Source of the DNA: Flavobacteriales bacterium
GTDB taxonomy: Bacteria; Bacteroidota; Bacteroidia; Flavobacteriales_D; Crocinitomicaceae
DNA length: 64,000 nucleotides
Direction: 5' to 3'
Assembly: GCA_947449575.1 (NCBI GenBank)
Contig: CANFRV010000017.1
Coordinates: 1 to 64,000, forward strand
A program made the position numbers and the translations under genes. This document shows positions 24,808-33,691 of the stretch, piece after piece (the stretch's first letter is position 1; each line of letters starts with the position of its first letter). The notes beneath the pieces are model-generated. The model had not been told where the DNA came from. It ran no database searches and saw only the letters and a list, made by a program, of their open reading frames with translations.

Positions 24808-26331
24808 ATGGATTTTCAAAAGGTACCGATTGCCAACTTGTTTTTAAATAATTGCTACTTATACCCTGAGAATAAGGCGATTTTTATAAATAAACGGCAC
24901 TATACCTACGCTGAACTTTTACAAAAAGTGTATTCCATTTATTCTCAAATAGCCAATCATGATCAGTTATTTCAACGAATTGGAGTCTATTGTACGGATG
25001 ATATCGAGACGTACGCATCCATTTTAGCCATTTCTCTTTACGGCGCTGCATTTGTCCCCTTAAACTCAAATTTTCCGATTACCAGAAACCAAGCAATTAT
25101 AGAAGCAGCAGACCTGTCAAGTATCGTCAATTGTGAAGAAAACACTTTTAAAAATGAATGTAAAAATATTACTTTTTTCTCCTCAAAAAATGATCTTTCC
25201 GGTTCTAACAAGACTGTCAAAAAAGATCACTTTGAACGAAAAGTAGATCTAGAACTTGCTTATATATTATTCACTTCAGGAACCACTGGAAAGCCAAAAG
25301 GTGTACCCGTAAGCACCGAAAATGTGTGGAATTTCTTTTCTTTCTATTTGAATAATCCTCGCTTCGCTTTTACACCAAATGATCGCTTTATTCAAGTATT
25401 TGAACTGACGTTTGATGTCTCTATTTTCTCCTTTTTCATGCCTTTACATATTGGAGCTTGCTGCTATGTGACACCGCAAAAAGGTATACGATTTTTAGAA
25501 ATAATACAGATTTTAAAAGAACACCAGATAACCGTTTCAACACTCGTGCCCACTGTTTTACAATACATTGAAAAATACATCGATGAAATAGATTTTCCTC
25601 ACATGAAGTATAGTTTTTTTATTGGCGATAAATTGAACCATTCTATTGTTTCGAAATGGGCAAAAAAAATAAAAAATGCAGAAATAATAAACTTTTACGG
25701 ACCAACGGAAGCGACCATAATGTGCACAAGTTATACGTGGAACGAAAGTGATTCTTTGCAAGAAAGTAATAACGATATTGTACCAATTGGGAAGCCATTT
25801 CAGAATATCGAATACATTCTTATTTCTAACAATAATCAACCTATTGAAAAAAAAGAAGTTGGAGAACTTTGTTTATCTGGAAAGCAAATAGTTACCTCCT
25901 ATTTGAATCACTCGAATGAAGAACGCTTTGTTGAATTACAAAGTAAATCTGGAAACGTAAAACGTTTTTATAAAACAGGTGATTTAGCAAGTATCAACTC
26001 AAAAGGTAACTTATTATTTCATGGGAGAATAGATCGACAAGTGAAAATCAATGGACATAGAGTTGAGTTGAATGAAATTGAAGAACATATCCGAAGATTG
26101 ACAAACGATGTTTTTTATGTTGGTTGTTTTTCAGATAAAAAAAATGTCAATCAGTTGGTGCTTTTTGTAGAGAAAAATGAGAGAAAAATAGATTTCAAAG
26201 AAGCATTAGCAAAGTCTCTCCCAGAATACATGTTACCAACATCGACTATTATTTTACATGAAATCCCATTCAATTATAACAGTAAAGTTGATGAAAAGAA
26301 ACTACAGGAATTGCTTTTGAATAATGGGTGA
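24808..26331 (+). CDS. DltA-like amino-acid/acyl adenylating enzyme
   Basis: A 507-residue ANL-superfamily enzyme. Adenylation motifs are in order: ILFTSGTTGKPKG (about 153-165), NFYGPTEAT, YKTGDLA, GRIDRQVKINGHRVELNEIE and a C-terminal catalytic lysine region (NYNSKVDEKKL). The overall length and the short C-terminal domain resemble D-alanine:carrier protein ligase DltA and related free-standing NRPS-like adenylation domains. The carrier protein, MBOAT and DltD-like genes downstream on the same strand suggest it loads that carrier. The amino- or fatty-acid specificity cannot be read safely. Confidence 0.85.
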   Translation: MDFQKVPIANLFLNNCYLYPENKAIFINKRHYTYAELLQKVYSIYSQIANHDQLFQRIGVYCTDDIETYASILAISLYGAAFVPLNSNFPITRNQAIIEAADLSSIVNCEENTFKNECKNITFFSSKNDLSGSNKTVKKDHFERKVDLELAYILFTSGTTGKPKGVPVSTENVWNFFSFYLNNPRFAFTPNDRFIQVFELTFDVSIFSFFMPLHIGACCYVTPQKGIRFLEIIQILKEHQITVSTLVPTVLQYIEKYIDEIDFPHMKYSFFIGDKLNHSIVSKWAKKIKNAEIINFYGPTEATIMCTSYTWNESDSLQESNNDIVPIGKPFQNIEYILISNNNQPIEKKEVGELCLSGKQIVTSYLNHSNEERFVELQSKSGNVKRFYKTGDLASINSKGNLLFHGRIDRQVKINGHRVELNEIEEHIRRLTNDVFYVGCFSDKKNVNQLVLFVEKNERKIDFKEALAKSLPEYMLPTSTIILHEIPFNYNSKVDEKKLQELLLNNG

Positions 26332-26424
26332 TTCACTGTAAATTGGACTACAGAATAACTTAAAAAAAATCGGTGTAATTCATTATTTAGGAGACTAATT
26401 ACCCGATAAAAAACATTAATTTAA

Positions 26425-26455
26425 TTACGCATTTTGCGTAACGCATTTTGCGTAA
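26425..26455. promoter_or_regulatory. Overlapping palindromes TTACGCATTTTGCGTAA
   Basis: Two copies of a 17-base palindrome (arms TTACGCA/TGCGTAA around TTT) at 26425-26441 and 26439-26455, repeating every 14 bases; the first is perfect, the second has one changed base. They end 13 bases upstream of a TATTTTTG promoter box and 25 bases upstream of the AAA ATPase start. They look like tandem binding sites for a dimeric repressor or a site recognised by the ATPase product itself. Confidence 0.65.
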
Positions 26456-26467
26456 TGATTTTTATTG

Positions 26468-26475
26468 TATTTTTG
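26468..26475 (+). promoter_or_regulatory. -7 promoter box (TATTTTTG) of the AAA ATPase gene
   Basis: Perfect TAnnTTTG box only 4 bases before the ATG at 26480. Calibrated on the tRNA-Leu promoter in this window, transcription would begin at or next to the start codon, giving a leaderless or nearly leaderless mRNA. Confidence 0.5.
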
Positions 26476-26479
26476 TTGT

Positions 26480-27604
26480 ATGAAAAATCCATTCTTAATA
26501 AGCGGTTACCAAGGTTATAATTACTTTTGCGATAGAGAAGAAGAAACAGAACACATCATTAAAAACCTAGAAAATGGTATAAATACCACACTTTTATCTA
26601 TTAGAAGAATCGGTAAAACAGGATTAATTCACCATGTTTTTAATAAAATTCAAGAAAAAAGACCCTCTATTTGTATCTATATAGATTTATATGCAACCCA
26701 AAACTTAAATGACTTAATTGAAAAAGTAGCCACTTCTTTTGTAAAGAATTTTCCAGAAAAACAATCTGCAGGTAAAAAATTAATGCAAGTCATGAAAGGA
26801 TTGCGCCCTGTGATACAATTTGATGGCTTGAGTGGTGAACCACAAATTTCATTTGACTTCACACTAGAAAGTCAAATGAATCATTCTTTGCAAAGTTTAT
26901 TTTCCTTTTTAGAAAATCAAAACATCAATATTGTTATAGCATTCGATGAATTTCAACAAATCAATGAATATCCTGAAAAAAATACGGAAGCCATTTTACG
27001 AACCATCATCCAACCATTAACCAATATTCAATTTATTTTTAGCGGAAGTAGTAAGCATTTACTGATGGATATTTTCAACAATAGTAAACGTCCATTTTTT
27101 GCAAGCACTCAAGCAATTCAATTAGGTTTCATTCCTACTGAAAAATACAGTGACTATATTCAGCAACATTTTGAATCGAACAAAAAAACTATTTCAGCAG
27201 AATCTATCCAATTTATTTTAACTTGGTCCAAAAGACATACCTATTATACCCAAGTTGTATGTAATCGCGTATTTAGTCTTGGAATAAAATTAATAACAAT
27301 AAGTGATGTTCAAAAAGCATGTAACCAGATTTTGGTAGAACAAGAAGTTATTTTCTATCAATATAGAAATTTACTGACAGCGGGCCAATGGAACATTTTA
27401 AAAGCAATTGCTAAGGAAGGCAAAGTTTATCACATTCTTGAAAAAAAATTCATACAAAATCACTCGTTAGGAACCACATCAAGTATTCAAAGAACGTTCG
27501 CTTCCTTACTTCAAAAAGAAATGATTTATGAAGAGCAAGAAGAAAAAGGAAGTTATTATTCGATTTATGACTGTTTTCTATCTCGTTGGCTAGAAAAAAT
27601 TTAA
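26480..27604 (+). CDS. AAA family ATPase (archaeal-type/DUF-associated STAND-like)
   Basis: A 374-residue P-loop ATPase of the group related to archaeal ATPases. Walker A is LSIRRIGKTGLIHHVF (R-R-x-G-K-T form), Walker B is IVIAFDEFQQI, and a sensor-like strand reads FIFSGSSKHLL. The C-terminus (about 290-374) is a winged-helix-like region (QWNILKAIAKEGKVYHI ... SSIQRTFASLLQKEMI ... YSIYDCFLSRWL). Such proteins are numerous in Bacteroidota, of unknown function and often horizontally spread. It sits between the dltA-like and carrier protein genes but has its own promoter and palindromes, so it is probably an insertion into the cluster. Confidence 0.8.
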   Translation: MKNPFLISGYQGYNYFCDREEETEHIIKNLENGINTTLLSIRRIGKTGLIHHVFNKIQEKRPSICIYIDLYATQNLNDLIEKVATSFVKNFPEKQSAGKKLMQVMKGLRPVIQFDGLSGEPQISFDFTLESQMNHSLQSLFSFLENQNINIVIAFDEFQQINEYPEKNTEAILRTIIQPLTNIQFIFSGSSKHLLMDIFNNSKRPFFASTQAIQLGFIPTEKYSDYIQQHFESNKKTISAESIQFILTWSKRHTYYTQVVCNRVFSLGIKLITISDVQKACNQILVEQEVIFYQYRNLLTAGQWNILKAIAKEGKVYHILEKKFIQNHSLGTTSSIQRTFASLLQKEMIYEEQEEKGSYYSIYDCFLSRWLEKI

Positions 27605-27685
27605 AACAACAAGGATTTTTATTTTAAATAGTTAAATGAATTTATAAGCAAAAAAACTAATTTAAAATGTAAATTTACTTTTACA

Positions 27686-27931
27686 ATGCAGAGAGAAACA
27701 ACATTAGTTCAGTTACAAACTATTTTTAGACTGTTTTTTAGAAATCAATTCATTGAATTGACAAAAGAAACAACCACTGATGATATTGATTATTGGGACT
27801 CTCTGACGCATTTAGAATTGATTTCTGAAATTGAAAACCATTTTAACGTTCATTTTTCATTGGATGAAGTTCTGCAATTTAAAAATGTAGGTCATTTGAT
27901 TGAATGTCTTTCTAGCAAAATTAACTCATAG
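27686..27931 (+). CDS. Acyl/aminoacyl carrier protein (DltC-like)
   Basis: An 81-residue carrier protein with the phosphopantetheine site Ser39 in DYWDSLTHLELI, followed by ISEIENHFNVHFSLDEVLQFKNVGHLIE. The four-helix length is right for a stand-alone ACP or D-alanyl carrier. It is followed after 6 bases by an MBOAT gene, so it most likely delivers the group activated by the DltA-like enzyme to the membrane acyltransferase. Confidence 0.88.
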   Translation: MQRETTLVQLQTIFRLFFRNQFIELTKETTTDDIDYWDSLTHLELISEIENHFNVHFSLDEVLQFKNVGHLIECLSSKINS

Positions 27932-27937
27932 CTAAAC

Positions 27938-29353
27938 ATGCCTTTTAACTCTATATTATTTTTTATTTTCCTCGGAGTTGTCACTGCTATTCATTTTTTT
28001 TTAAAACAAAACCAACGAAAATATTTCTTAATTTTTGTCAGTTTTACGTTTATTTGCTTTAAAAATGTGGAGTCCCTCCTACTTTTGATTACAGCCATTT
28101 CATTGACGTATTTTTTAGCACGCAAAATATCCACTACGCTTGACCTATTTTACAGGAAATTACTGCTCCGAATAGGGATTTTCTTCAATCTATCCTTCCT
28201 ATTTTACTTTAAATATTTTGAAACAACTGAAGGAGGTAATTTCAAACCTGAAACAATTATCTTTCTACTTGGAATTTCATTCTACACCTTACAAAATATT
28301 TCTTATTTACTTGAAATCTATTCAAAGCGACTAAAAGAAATACCCAGCTTTGTAGATTACACACTATATTCTTCCTTTTTTCCAAAATTTATTATGGGAC
28401 CAATCACGCTTCCGCAAGATTTTATACCTCAAATTAGCCGTTCAAAAACTCTTTATACCCAGATAATTAGCGGCTTTAATCGGATTCTTTTAGGAGTGGT
28501 AAAAAAGGTCGTAATTGCTGATAGACTCGCTGCTTATGTTCACTACAACTTTGATCTAAGTGATTCAACTACCGGTCTTACCACTCTAATCACCACCTAC
28601 TTATTCACCCTGCAACTATATTTTGATTTCTCTGGCTATTCTGACATTGCTCTTGGATCTGCAAAAATGTTAGGCTTTGATTTAAAAGAGAATTTTAACC
28701 TCCCATTGCGCGCAAAATCGATTTCAGAGTTCTGGCGTAAATGGCACATTTCATTAACTTCTTGGATCACGAATTATGTTTTTTACCCGGTTTCTTTTCA
28801 CTACAGAAAATACAAGAAATTTGGCGTTGCCATTGCTCTTATTATCACTTTTCTATTATCAGGTATCTGGCATGGAATAGGATTCACCTTTGTAATTTAT
28901 GCGCTTAGTCATGCAGTATATATGTGTATTGAAATTTTCACTAAATCTACACGAGAAAAAATAGCTACTTTTTTTCATCCTAAAATCTATGGATTTATCA
29001 GTGTTTTTATCACTTTCAATTTGGTGAGTTTAAGCTTTGTTTTTTTTAGAGCAACAACGCTTGAGAAGGCATGGCAAATGATTACATCAATTTTCAATTA
29101 CACCCATTTTATTCCTAGAAATTGGTCCTTAGACTTATTCTCTAAACTAGCTACAACAGGTGATCAAGAATCATTTTTTAATCTATTTATTTCCCTGATT
29201 TTAGGGGGGGGATTTCTATTTTTTGAAAAACAAATCGATCGAACAAGTATATCTGAAAAACTTAAATTTACATCCCTACTATTTTTTGTCCTACTGCTGC
29301 TTCTCTTTGGAGTTTTCACTAGTCAAGAGCAATTTATTTATAATCAATTCTAA
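27938..29353 (+). CDS. MBOAT family O-acyltransferase (DltB/AlgI-like)
   Basis: A 471-residue integral-membrane acyltransferase with about eleven helices. MBOAT hallmarks are present: YFDFSGYSDIALG (228-240), FWRKWHISLTSW with His270, and SGIWHGIGFTF with the catalytic His312. In DltB and AlgI the enzyme passes an acyl group from a cytosolic carrier to an extracytoplasmic acceptor. Gram-negatives lack teichoic acid, so the acceptor here is probably an envelope or exported polysaccharide. Stop and start overlap (TAATG) with the next gene. Confidence 0.9.
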   Translation: MPFNSILFFIFLGVVTAIHFFLKQNQRKYFLIFVSFTFICFKNVESLLLLITAISLTYFLARKISTTLDLFYRKLLLRIGIFFNLSFLFYFKYFETTEGGNFKPETIIFLLGISFYTLQNISYLLEIYSKRLKEIPSFVDYTLYSSFFPKFIMGPITLPQDFIPQISRSKTLYTQIISGFNRILLGVVKKVVIADRLAAYVHYNFDLSDSTTGLTTLITTYLFTLQLYFDFSGYSDIALGSAKMLGFDLKENFNLPLRAKSISEFWRKWHISLTSWITNYVFYPVSFHYRKYKKFGVAIALIITFLLSGIWHGIGFTFVIYALSHAVYMCIEIFTKSTREKIATFFHPKIYGFISVFITFNLVSLSFVFFRATTLEKAWQMITSIFNYTHFIPRNWSLDLFSKLATTGDQESFFNLFISLILGGGFLFFEKQIDRTSISEKLKFTSLLFFVLLLLLFGVFTSQEQFIYNQF

Positions 29354-30300
29354 TGAGAAAAATTTATAAACTATTCTTTTTAAGTTTATTGTTACTTCTA
29401 ATTCTAGTTGTACTCGAAAAAACATATAGTTTTCTTTTGGCACACAATAAGAATATCAAAGTGTCGTATGTCACCAGTGAAAAAATAAATGCAGAAGTTT
29501 TAATACTCGGAAATTGTGTTCCCTACACGACTATTTCACCAAAAATCTTAAAAGAGAAAACGAACTTAAAAACGTATAATTTAGCAGAACATAATGCCGA
29601 TTTTGCGGAGAATTACTTGAGTTTATATCTGTATTTAAAAAATAATAAAGCGCCCCAAATTGCTCTACTATATGTAAGTCCAGAAACTTTTGATGATCAA
29701 TATAATTCCTTTAGTAGCTATCGTTTTTCTACTTTTTCAGAAGATTCAATTGTTTCAGAGGTTCTGAAAACACAAAATCCTGCGTATTATCGATGGACAA
29801 AAATTCCATTTATGAAATATGCGTATTACAACAATCAATTTACTTTTAATGCACTTCAAGGAGCTAAACACTATTTTGAAAACAGGCATATCCCCTATCT
29901 CACCGATGGATTTAACCCCCATTTCAATACAGGAACTATAATAAATAGTGGTTTCAATGAAAGCTACATTCGAAATCAAGACTTTACCTGGAGCGGAAGA
30001 AAGGAAAAGTATTTACGTCTATTGATTCAGCTCGCTAAAAAAAATAAAATACACCTTATTTTTTATGAATCTCCGCTGTATACAAAATTGCTAAAATATC
30101 AATCCAATAGAAAAGCAATCCTTGAAAGAACGCGAAAAATAGCAACAGCTCATGCGATAGAGTATTTAGTTTTTGATACAATGGCAGTCTCAGCTTCGAA
30201 AAGTAATTTCATTTCCACCAATACGATGAATTACCAAAGTTCAAAAAAGTTCTCTGAGCTACTATCGAAATATATTAAATTGGAAGCGAAAGACAGGTAG
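29353..30300 (+). CDS. DltD/SGNH-like accessory protein with altered catalytic residues
   Basis: A 315-residue protein with one N-terminal membrane anchor (residues 5-24) and an extracytoplasmic SGNH-like domain. The position of the nucleophile motif, normally G-x-S, reads G53-N54-C55 (ILGNCVPYTT). Near the C-terminus the usual D-x-x-H is replaced in the segment STNTMNYQSSKKFSELL (about 288-304), where Asn/Thr occupy the expected positions. It is translationally coupled to the MBOAT gene. It may be a cysteine-based or non-catalytic acceptor-binding partner. A bidirectional terminator follows. Confidence 0.7.
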   Translation: MRKIYKLFFLSLLLLLILVVLEKTYSFLLAHNKNIKVSYVTSEKINAEVLILGNCVPYTTISPKILKEKTNLKTYNLAEHNADFAENYLSLYLYLKNNKAPQIALLYVSPETFDDQYNSFSSYRFSTFSEDSIVSEVLKTQNPAYYRWTKIPFMKYAYYNNQFTFNALQGAKHYFENRHIPYLTDGFNPHFNTGTIINSGFNESYIRNQDFTWSGRKEKYLRLLIQLAKKNKIHLIFYESPLYTKLLKYQSNRKAILERTRKIATAHAIEYLVFDTMAVSASKSNFISTNTMNYQSSKKFSELLSKYIKLEAKDR

Positions 30301-30362
30301 AATTGTGTTTTAATTGGTGATATTAAAACAAACGTATAATTTCACAACCAATATTTTAAAGC

Positions 30363-30399
30363 AAAAAAAATGTCTGGAAGAAATCCCAGACATTTTTTT
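30363..30399. terminator. Bidirectional Rho-independent terminator
   Basis: ATGTCTGG (30370-30377) pairs with CCAGACAT (30386-30393), with an A run before and seven T after. It serves both the Dlt-like operon (plus) and the pdh genes (minus), which converge here. Confidence 0.88.
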
Positions 30400-30413
30400 G
30401 AAAATATTTCAAT

Positions 30414-31679
30414 TTATTGCAACAACATTGTAACTGGATTTTCTAAATATGCTTTGAACGTATTCAAAAATGCTGCGCCTGACGCACCATCAACAACACG
30501 ATGATCACATGATAAAGTAACATTCATTACATTTCCTGGAACAACTTGTCCATTTTTTACTACTGGTATCGCCTTTATTCCTCCGACAGCCAAAATACAA
30601 CTATCTGGTGTGTTTACAATGGCAGTAAATGACTGAATACCAAACATTCCTAGATTAGAAATTGTAAATGTATTTCCTTCCCAATCGGAAGGTTGTAATT
30701 TTTTATCTTTCGCTTTTTGAGCAAATTCTTTCACTTCAGCACCAATTTGATTCAATCCTTTTGTATCAGCAAAACGAACCACAGGAACCAACAAACCTTC
30801 GTCTACGGCCACTGCAACACCAATATGCACATGTTGATTTCTTCTTATCACATCACCCAACCAAGAACTATTGATCACAGGATGTTGTTTCAAAGATAAT
30901 GCCACTGCTTTTACAACCATATCGTTGAAGGAAACTTTTGCTCCACCCACCGAATTCAATTGATTTCTTGTTGAAATAGCGTTATCCATATCAATATCCA
31001 TTGTTAGATAAAAATGTGGCGCTGTAAATTTACTTTCTGCTAATCTTCTAGCAATTGTTTTTCGCATTTGAGAAACGGTTTCCTCTGTATATGCTTCAAC
31101 GCCTGGCGCTGATTGCGGAAAACCGATTCTTTGTGCAGGTGTATAAGGTTTAAAGTGATCTATATCGCTTTTTACGATTCGTCCGCCTTCACCTGTTCCT
31201 GCAATTTGAGAAATATCAATGCCTCTTTCTTCTGCTAATTTACGAGCTAATGGAGAAACAAATAATCGTCCTTCTGCATTCGATGTTGGCACCGCTGCCA
31301 CAACTGCGGGCTTTGGTTCTGCTTTAATCGTTTCAACAACTGCAACTGGAGCTGCAACTGGAGCTGGAGGCGCATCAACTTTCACTTCTTCTTTTGCAAC
31401 AGGTGCAGATGCATTTTCTACAATTGAAGTTATATCTTCACCTGCCTCACCAATTATTGCTAACAAGGTATTTACAGGAACTGCTTTTCCTTCGCCTACT
31501 CCAATGTATAAAAGTACACCATCATAAAATGATTCAAATTCCATTGTTGCTTTGTCAGTTTCAATTTCAGCTAAAATTTCTCCTGAAGCTACTTTATCAC
31601 CGACTTTCTTGAACCAACCAGCGACAACACCTTCCACCATTGTGTCGCTTAATTGAGGCATATAAACTATATCCGCCAT
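30414..31679 (-). CDS. pdhC: Pyruvate dehydrogenase E2, dihydrolipoamide acetyltransferase
   Basis: A 421-residue E2 subunit with one lipoyl domain (Lys43 in ETDKATMEFES), a Pro/Ala-rich linker (about 85-130), a peripheral subunit-binding domain (RLFVSPLARKLAEERGID, about 137-173) and the C-terminal acetyltransferase domain with SCDHRVVDG (His393, Asp397). It transfers acetyl groups to CoA in the pyruvate dehydrogenase complex. It follows pdhA after 21 bases on the minus strand; E1-beta and E3 are not in this window. Confidence 0.94.
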   Translation of the reverse strand: MADIVYMPQLSDTMVEGVVAGWFKKVGDKVASGEILAEIETDKATMEFESFYDGVLLYIGVGEGKAVPVNTLLAIIGEAGEDITSIVENASAPVAKEEVKVDAPPAPVAAPVAVVETIKAEPKPAVVAAVPTSNAEGRLFVSPLARKLAEERGIDISQIAGTGEGGRIVKSDIDHFKPYTPAQRIGFPQSAPGVEAYTEETVSQMRKTIARRLAESKFTAPHFYLTMDIDMDNAISTRNQLNSVGGAKVSFNDMVVKAVALSLKQHPVINSSWLGDVIRRNQHVHIGVAVAVDEGLLVPVVRFADTKGLNQIGAEVKEFAQKAKDKKLQPSDWEGNTFTISNLGMFGIQSFTAIVNTPDSCILAVGGIKAIPVVKNGQVVPGNVMNVTLSCDHRVVDGASGAAFLNTFKAYLENPVTMLLQ

Positions 31680-31700
31680 ATTTTCTTTTCTAATTGCTAA

Positions 31701-32753
31701 TTAATATTCTTTGATATATGGGTAATTTGGTTCTTTGTATACATCCTCATACAATTCTGAACCATCTGGATAAGGTGAATTTTCTGCAAATTCAATTGCT
31801 TCTTCCACTTCCTTTTTTACCCAATTTGAAATATCTTCAATTTCTGACTTTTTCAACCATTTATTCTCCTCAATAATATGCAAACAATGATCAATTGGAT
31901 CAACTGCCATCCAATCTGACAATTCTTCTTTTGTTCTATATTTCATCGGATCAGACATAGAATGACCTTTGTATCTATACGTTCTAATATCTAATAACGT
32001 TGGACCGTCTCCTCTTCTTGCTCTATCTGCAGCTTCTTCGATCGCCTCATGAACTGCCTCAGGCGACATACCATTGACAGAAAATGAAGGCATTTCATAA
32101 GATGCTCCAATTTTAGATAAATCACGCACCGTAGAAGTACGTTCAATGGATGTACCCATCGCATACCCATTGTTTTCAATGATAAAAATAACAGGTAGCT
32201 TCCACAACATGGCCATGTTAAATGTTTCATGCAAAGCACCTTGACGCGTAGCTCCATCTCCCATCGATACAAAAGCAACATTGTCCGTTCCATTATATTG
32301 TTCAGCAAATGCAACACCTGCACCCATAGCAATTTGAGCACCTACAATACCGTGACCACCCATGAAATTCTTATCCTTGTCAAAGAAATGCATAGACCCT
32401 CCTTTTCCTTTTGAACATCCTGTAGTACGACCATATAACTCAGCCATTAATACTCGTGGGTCTGAACCAAGCGCCAAAGCATGACCATGATCTCGGTATG
32501 CAGTCATATGCTTATCACCTGGTCTACATGCACTTGCTGTTCCTGCAACAACCGCTTCTTGACCGATGTATAAATGACAAAATCCACCAAATTTTTGTTG
32601 AATATATAATTGCCCTGTTTTCTCTTCAAATTTACGAATGAGTAACATGTCTTTATACCATTTTATGTACGTTTCCTTTGAAAACTTTTTTGAACCAGCT
32701 AAAACTGATTTCTTCGTGTTTTTCTCTGGGGATTTTGGAGCTTTTATAGCCAT
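31701..32753 (-). CDS. pdhA: Pyruvate dehydrogenase E1 component, alpha subunit
   Basis: A 350-residue thiamine diphosphate enzyme subunit. Visible motifs include GFCHLYIGQEAVV, the phosphate/thiamine region GDGATRQGALHETFNMA with ENNGYAMGTS, and YRYKGHSMSDPMKYRT. The alpha subunit decarboxylates pyruvate together with a separate beta subunit, which must be encoded elsewhere. The split pdhA-pdhC arrangement with cytidine deaminase upstream is common in flavobacteria. It has its own TATATTTG box. Confidence 0.95.
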   Translation of the reverse strand: MAIKAPKSPEKNTKKSVLAGSKKFSKETYIKWYKDMLLIRKFEEKTGQLYIQQKFGGFCHLYIGQEAVVAGTASACRPGDKHMTAYRDHGHALALGSDPRVLMAELYGRTTGCSKGKGGSMHFFDKDKNFMGGHGIVGAQIAMGAGVAFAEQYNGTDNVAFVSMGDGATRQGALHETFNMAMLWKLPVIFIIENNGYAMGTSIERTSTVRDLSKIGASYEMPSFSVNGMSPEAVHEAIEEAADRARRGDGPTLLDIRTYRYKGHSMSDPMKYRTKEELSDWMAVDPIDHCLHIIEENKWLKKSEIEDISNWVKKEVEEAIEFAENSPYPDGSELYEDVYKEPNYPYIKEY

Positions 32754-32780
32754 ATTTATTGAGTATTAATATCAAAAAGA

Positions 32781-32788
32781 CAAATATA
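32781..32788 (-). promoter_or_regulatory. -7 promoter box (TATATTTG) of pdhA
   Basis: Plus-strand CAAATATA reads TATATTTG on the minus strand, 27 bases before the pdhA ATG. Confidence 0.6.
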
Positions 32789-33047
32789 ATAAATTGAGTC
32801 GATAATTTTACGTAAAAAAATATTCTCTCATGAAGTCTTTGCATAAGATTAATCAAAAAGCAAATAGTACAACTAAGAATTAATCAAATAGTATATAAAA
32901 ACGGTACTTTAAACCAAATTATAATCAAATTTATTATTTTTTATTTATTAAACAACTCAGAAAGCAAAATAACAAACAATAATAATCAAATTACTTTTCA
33001 GTAAATAACTAATATAGCGTAAAAATAAGATCTATTTATTGAACCAC

Positions 33048-33521
33048 TTATTCTCCAAATGCTAATGGTAATAAATCATATACCGAATCAAAAACGATGG
33101 TTCTTTCATTTTGACTCACTAAAATTACTCGAATGGGCACATTGTTTTGGCGTGCTTCAGATTCAAGCATTACTTGTCTGCAACTACCACAAGGGGAAAG
33201 AATTTTGTCAATTGGAAGTAAATCTCCTTTTGCAACAACAACAATCGTTTGAATTGAATGGTTTGGAAAGTTAGCTCCTGCATAAAACAAAGCAACTCGC
33301 TCAGCACAAAGTCCAGATGGATAAGCGATATTCTCCTGATTATTTCCTGATACAATTTCGCCATTAGAAAGTAATAAACTAGCTCCAACTTGAAACTTAC
33401 TATATGGAGCATACGCTTTTTCACAAATTGAATACGCAAGATCAACCATTTTCACTTCTTTTTCAGATAATTCTTTCCAGGAAGAAAATTCACTGTATTT
33501 GATAATAATTTGTTTTTCCAT
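33048..33521 (-). CDS. cdd: Cytidine deaminase
   Basis: A 157-residue zinc enzyme of the homotetrameric Cdd type. The zinc site is C72-A-E74 (LCAERVALF) and P110-C111-G-S-C114 (SPCGSCRQVMLE), with the substrate loop SKFQVGASLL and GNNQENIAYP. It deaminates cytidine and deoxycytidine to uridine derivatives for pyrimidine salvage. It is read in the same direction as pdhA but is 294 bases upstream of it, so the two are probably separate transcripts. Confidence 0.93.
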   Translation of the reverse strand: MEKQIIIKYSEFSSWKELSEKEVKMVDLAYSICEKAYAPYSKFQVGASLLLSNGEIVSGNNQENIAYPSGLCAERVALFYAGANFPNHSIQTIVVVAKGDLLPIDKILSPCGSCRQVMLESEARQNNVPIRVILVSQNERTIVFDSVYDLLPLAFGE

Positions 33522-33691
33522 TTAATATACCCAAATATGCGGGGCGTAAATATAGTTATTTTTTTCCTATTATTTCTGACTGTTACCAAAGGAATTAGCC
33601 ATCCAGACTATGCAAGAAATAAATGCATGTTTATTCTCATAAATTAACTTTAGATTAATAAATATAAAAAACTAATTAACAATGAGTTAAA

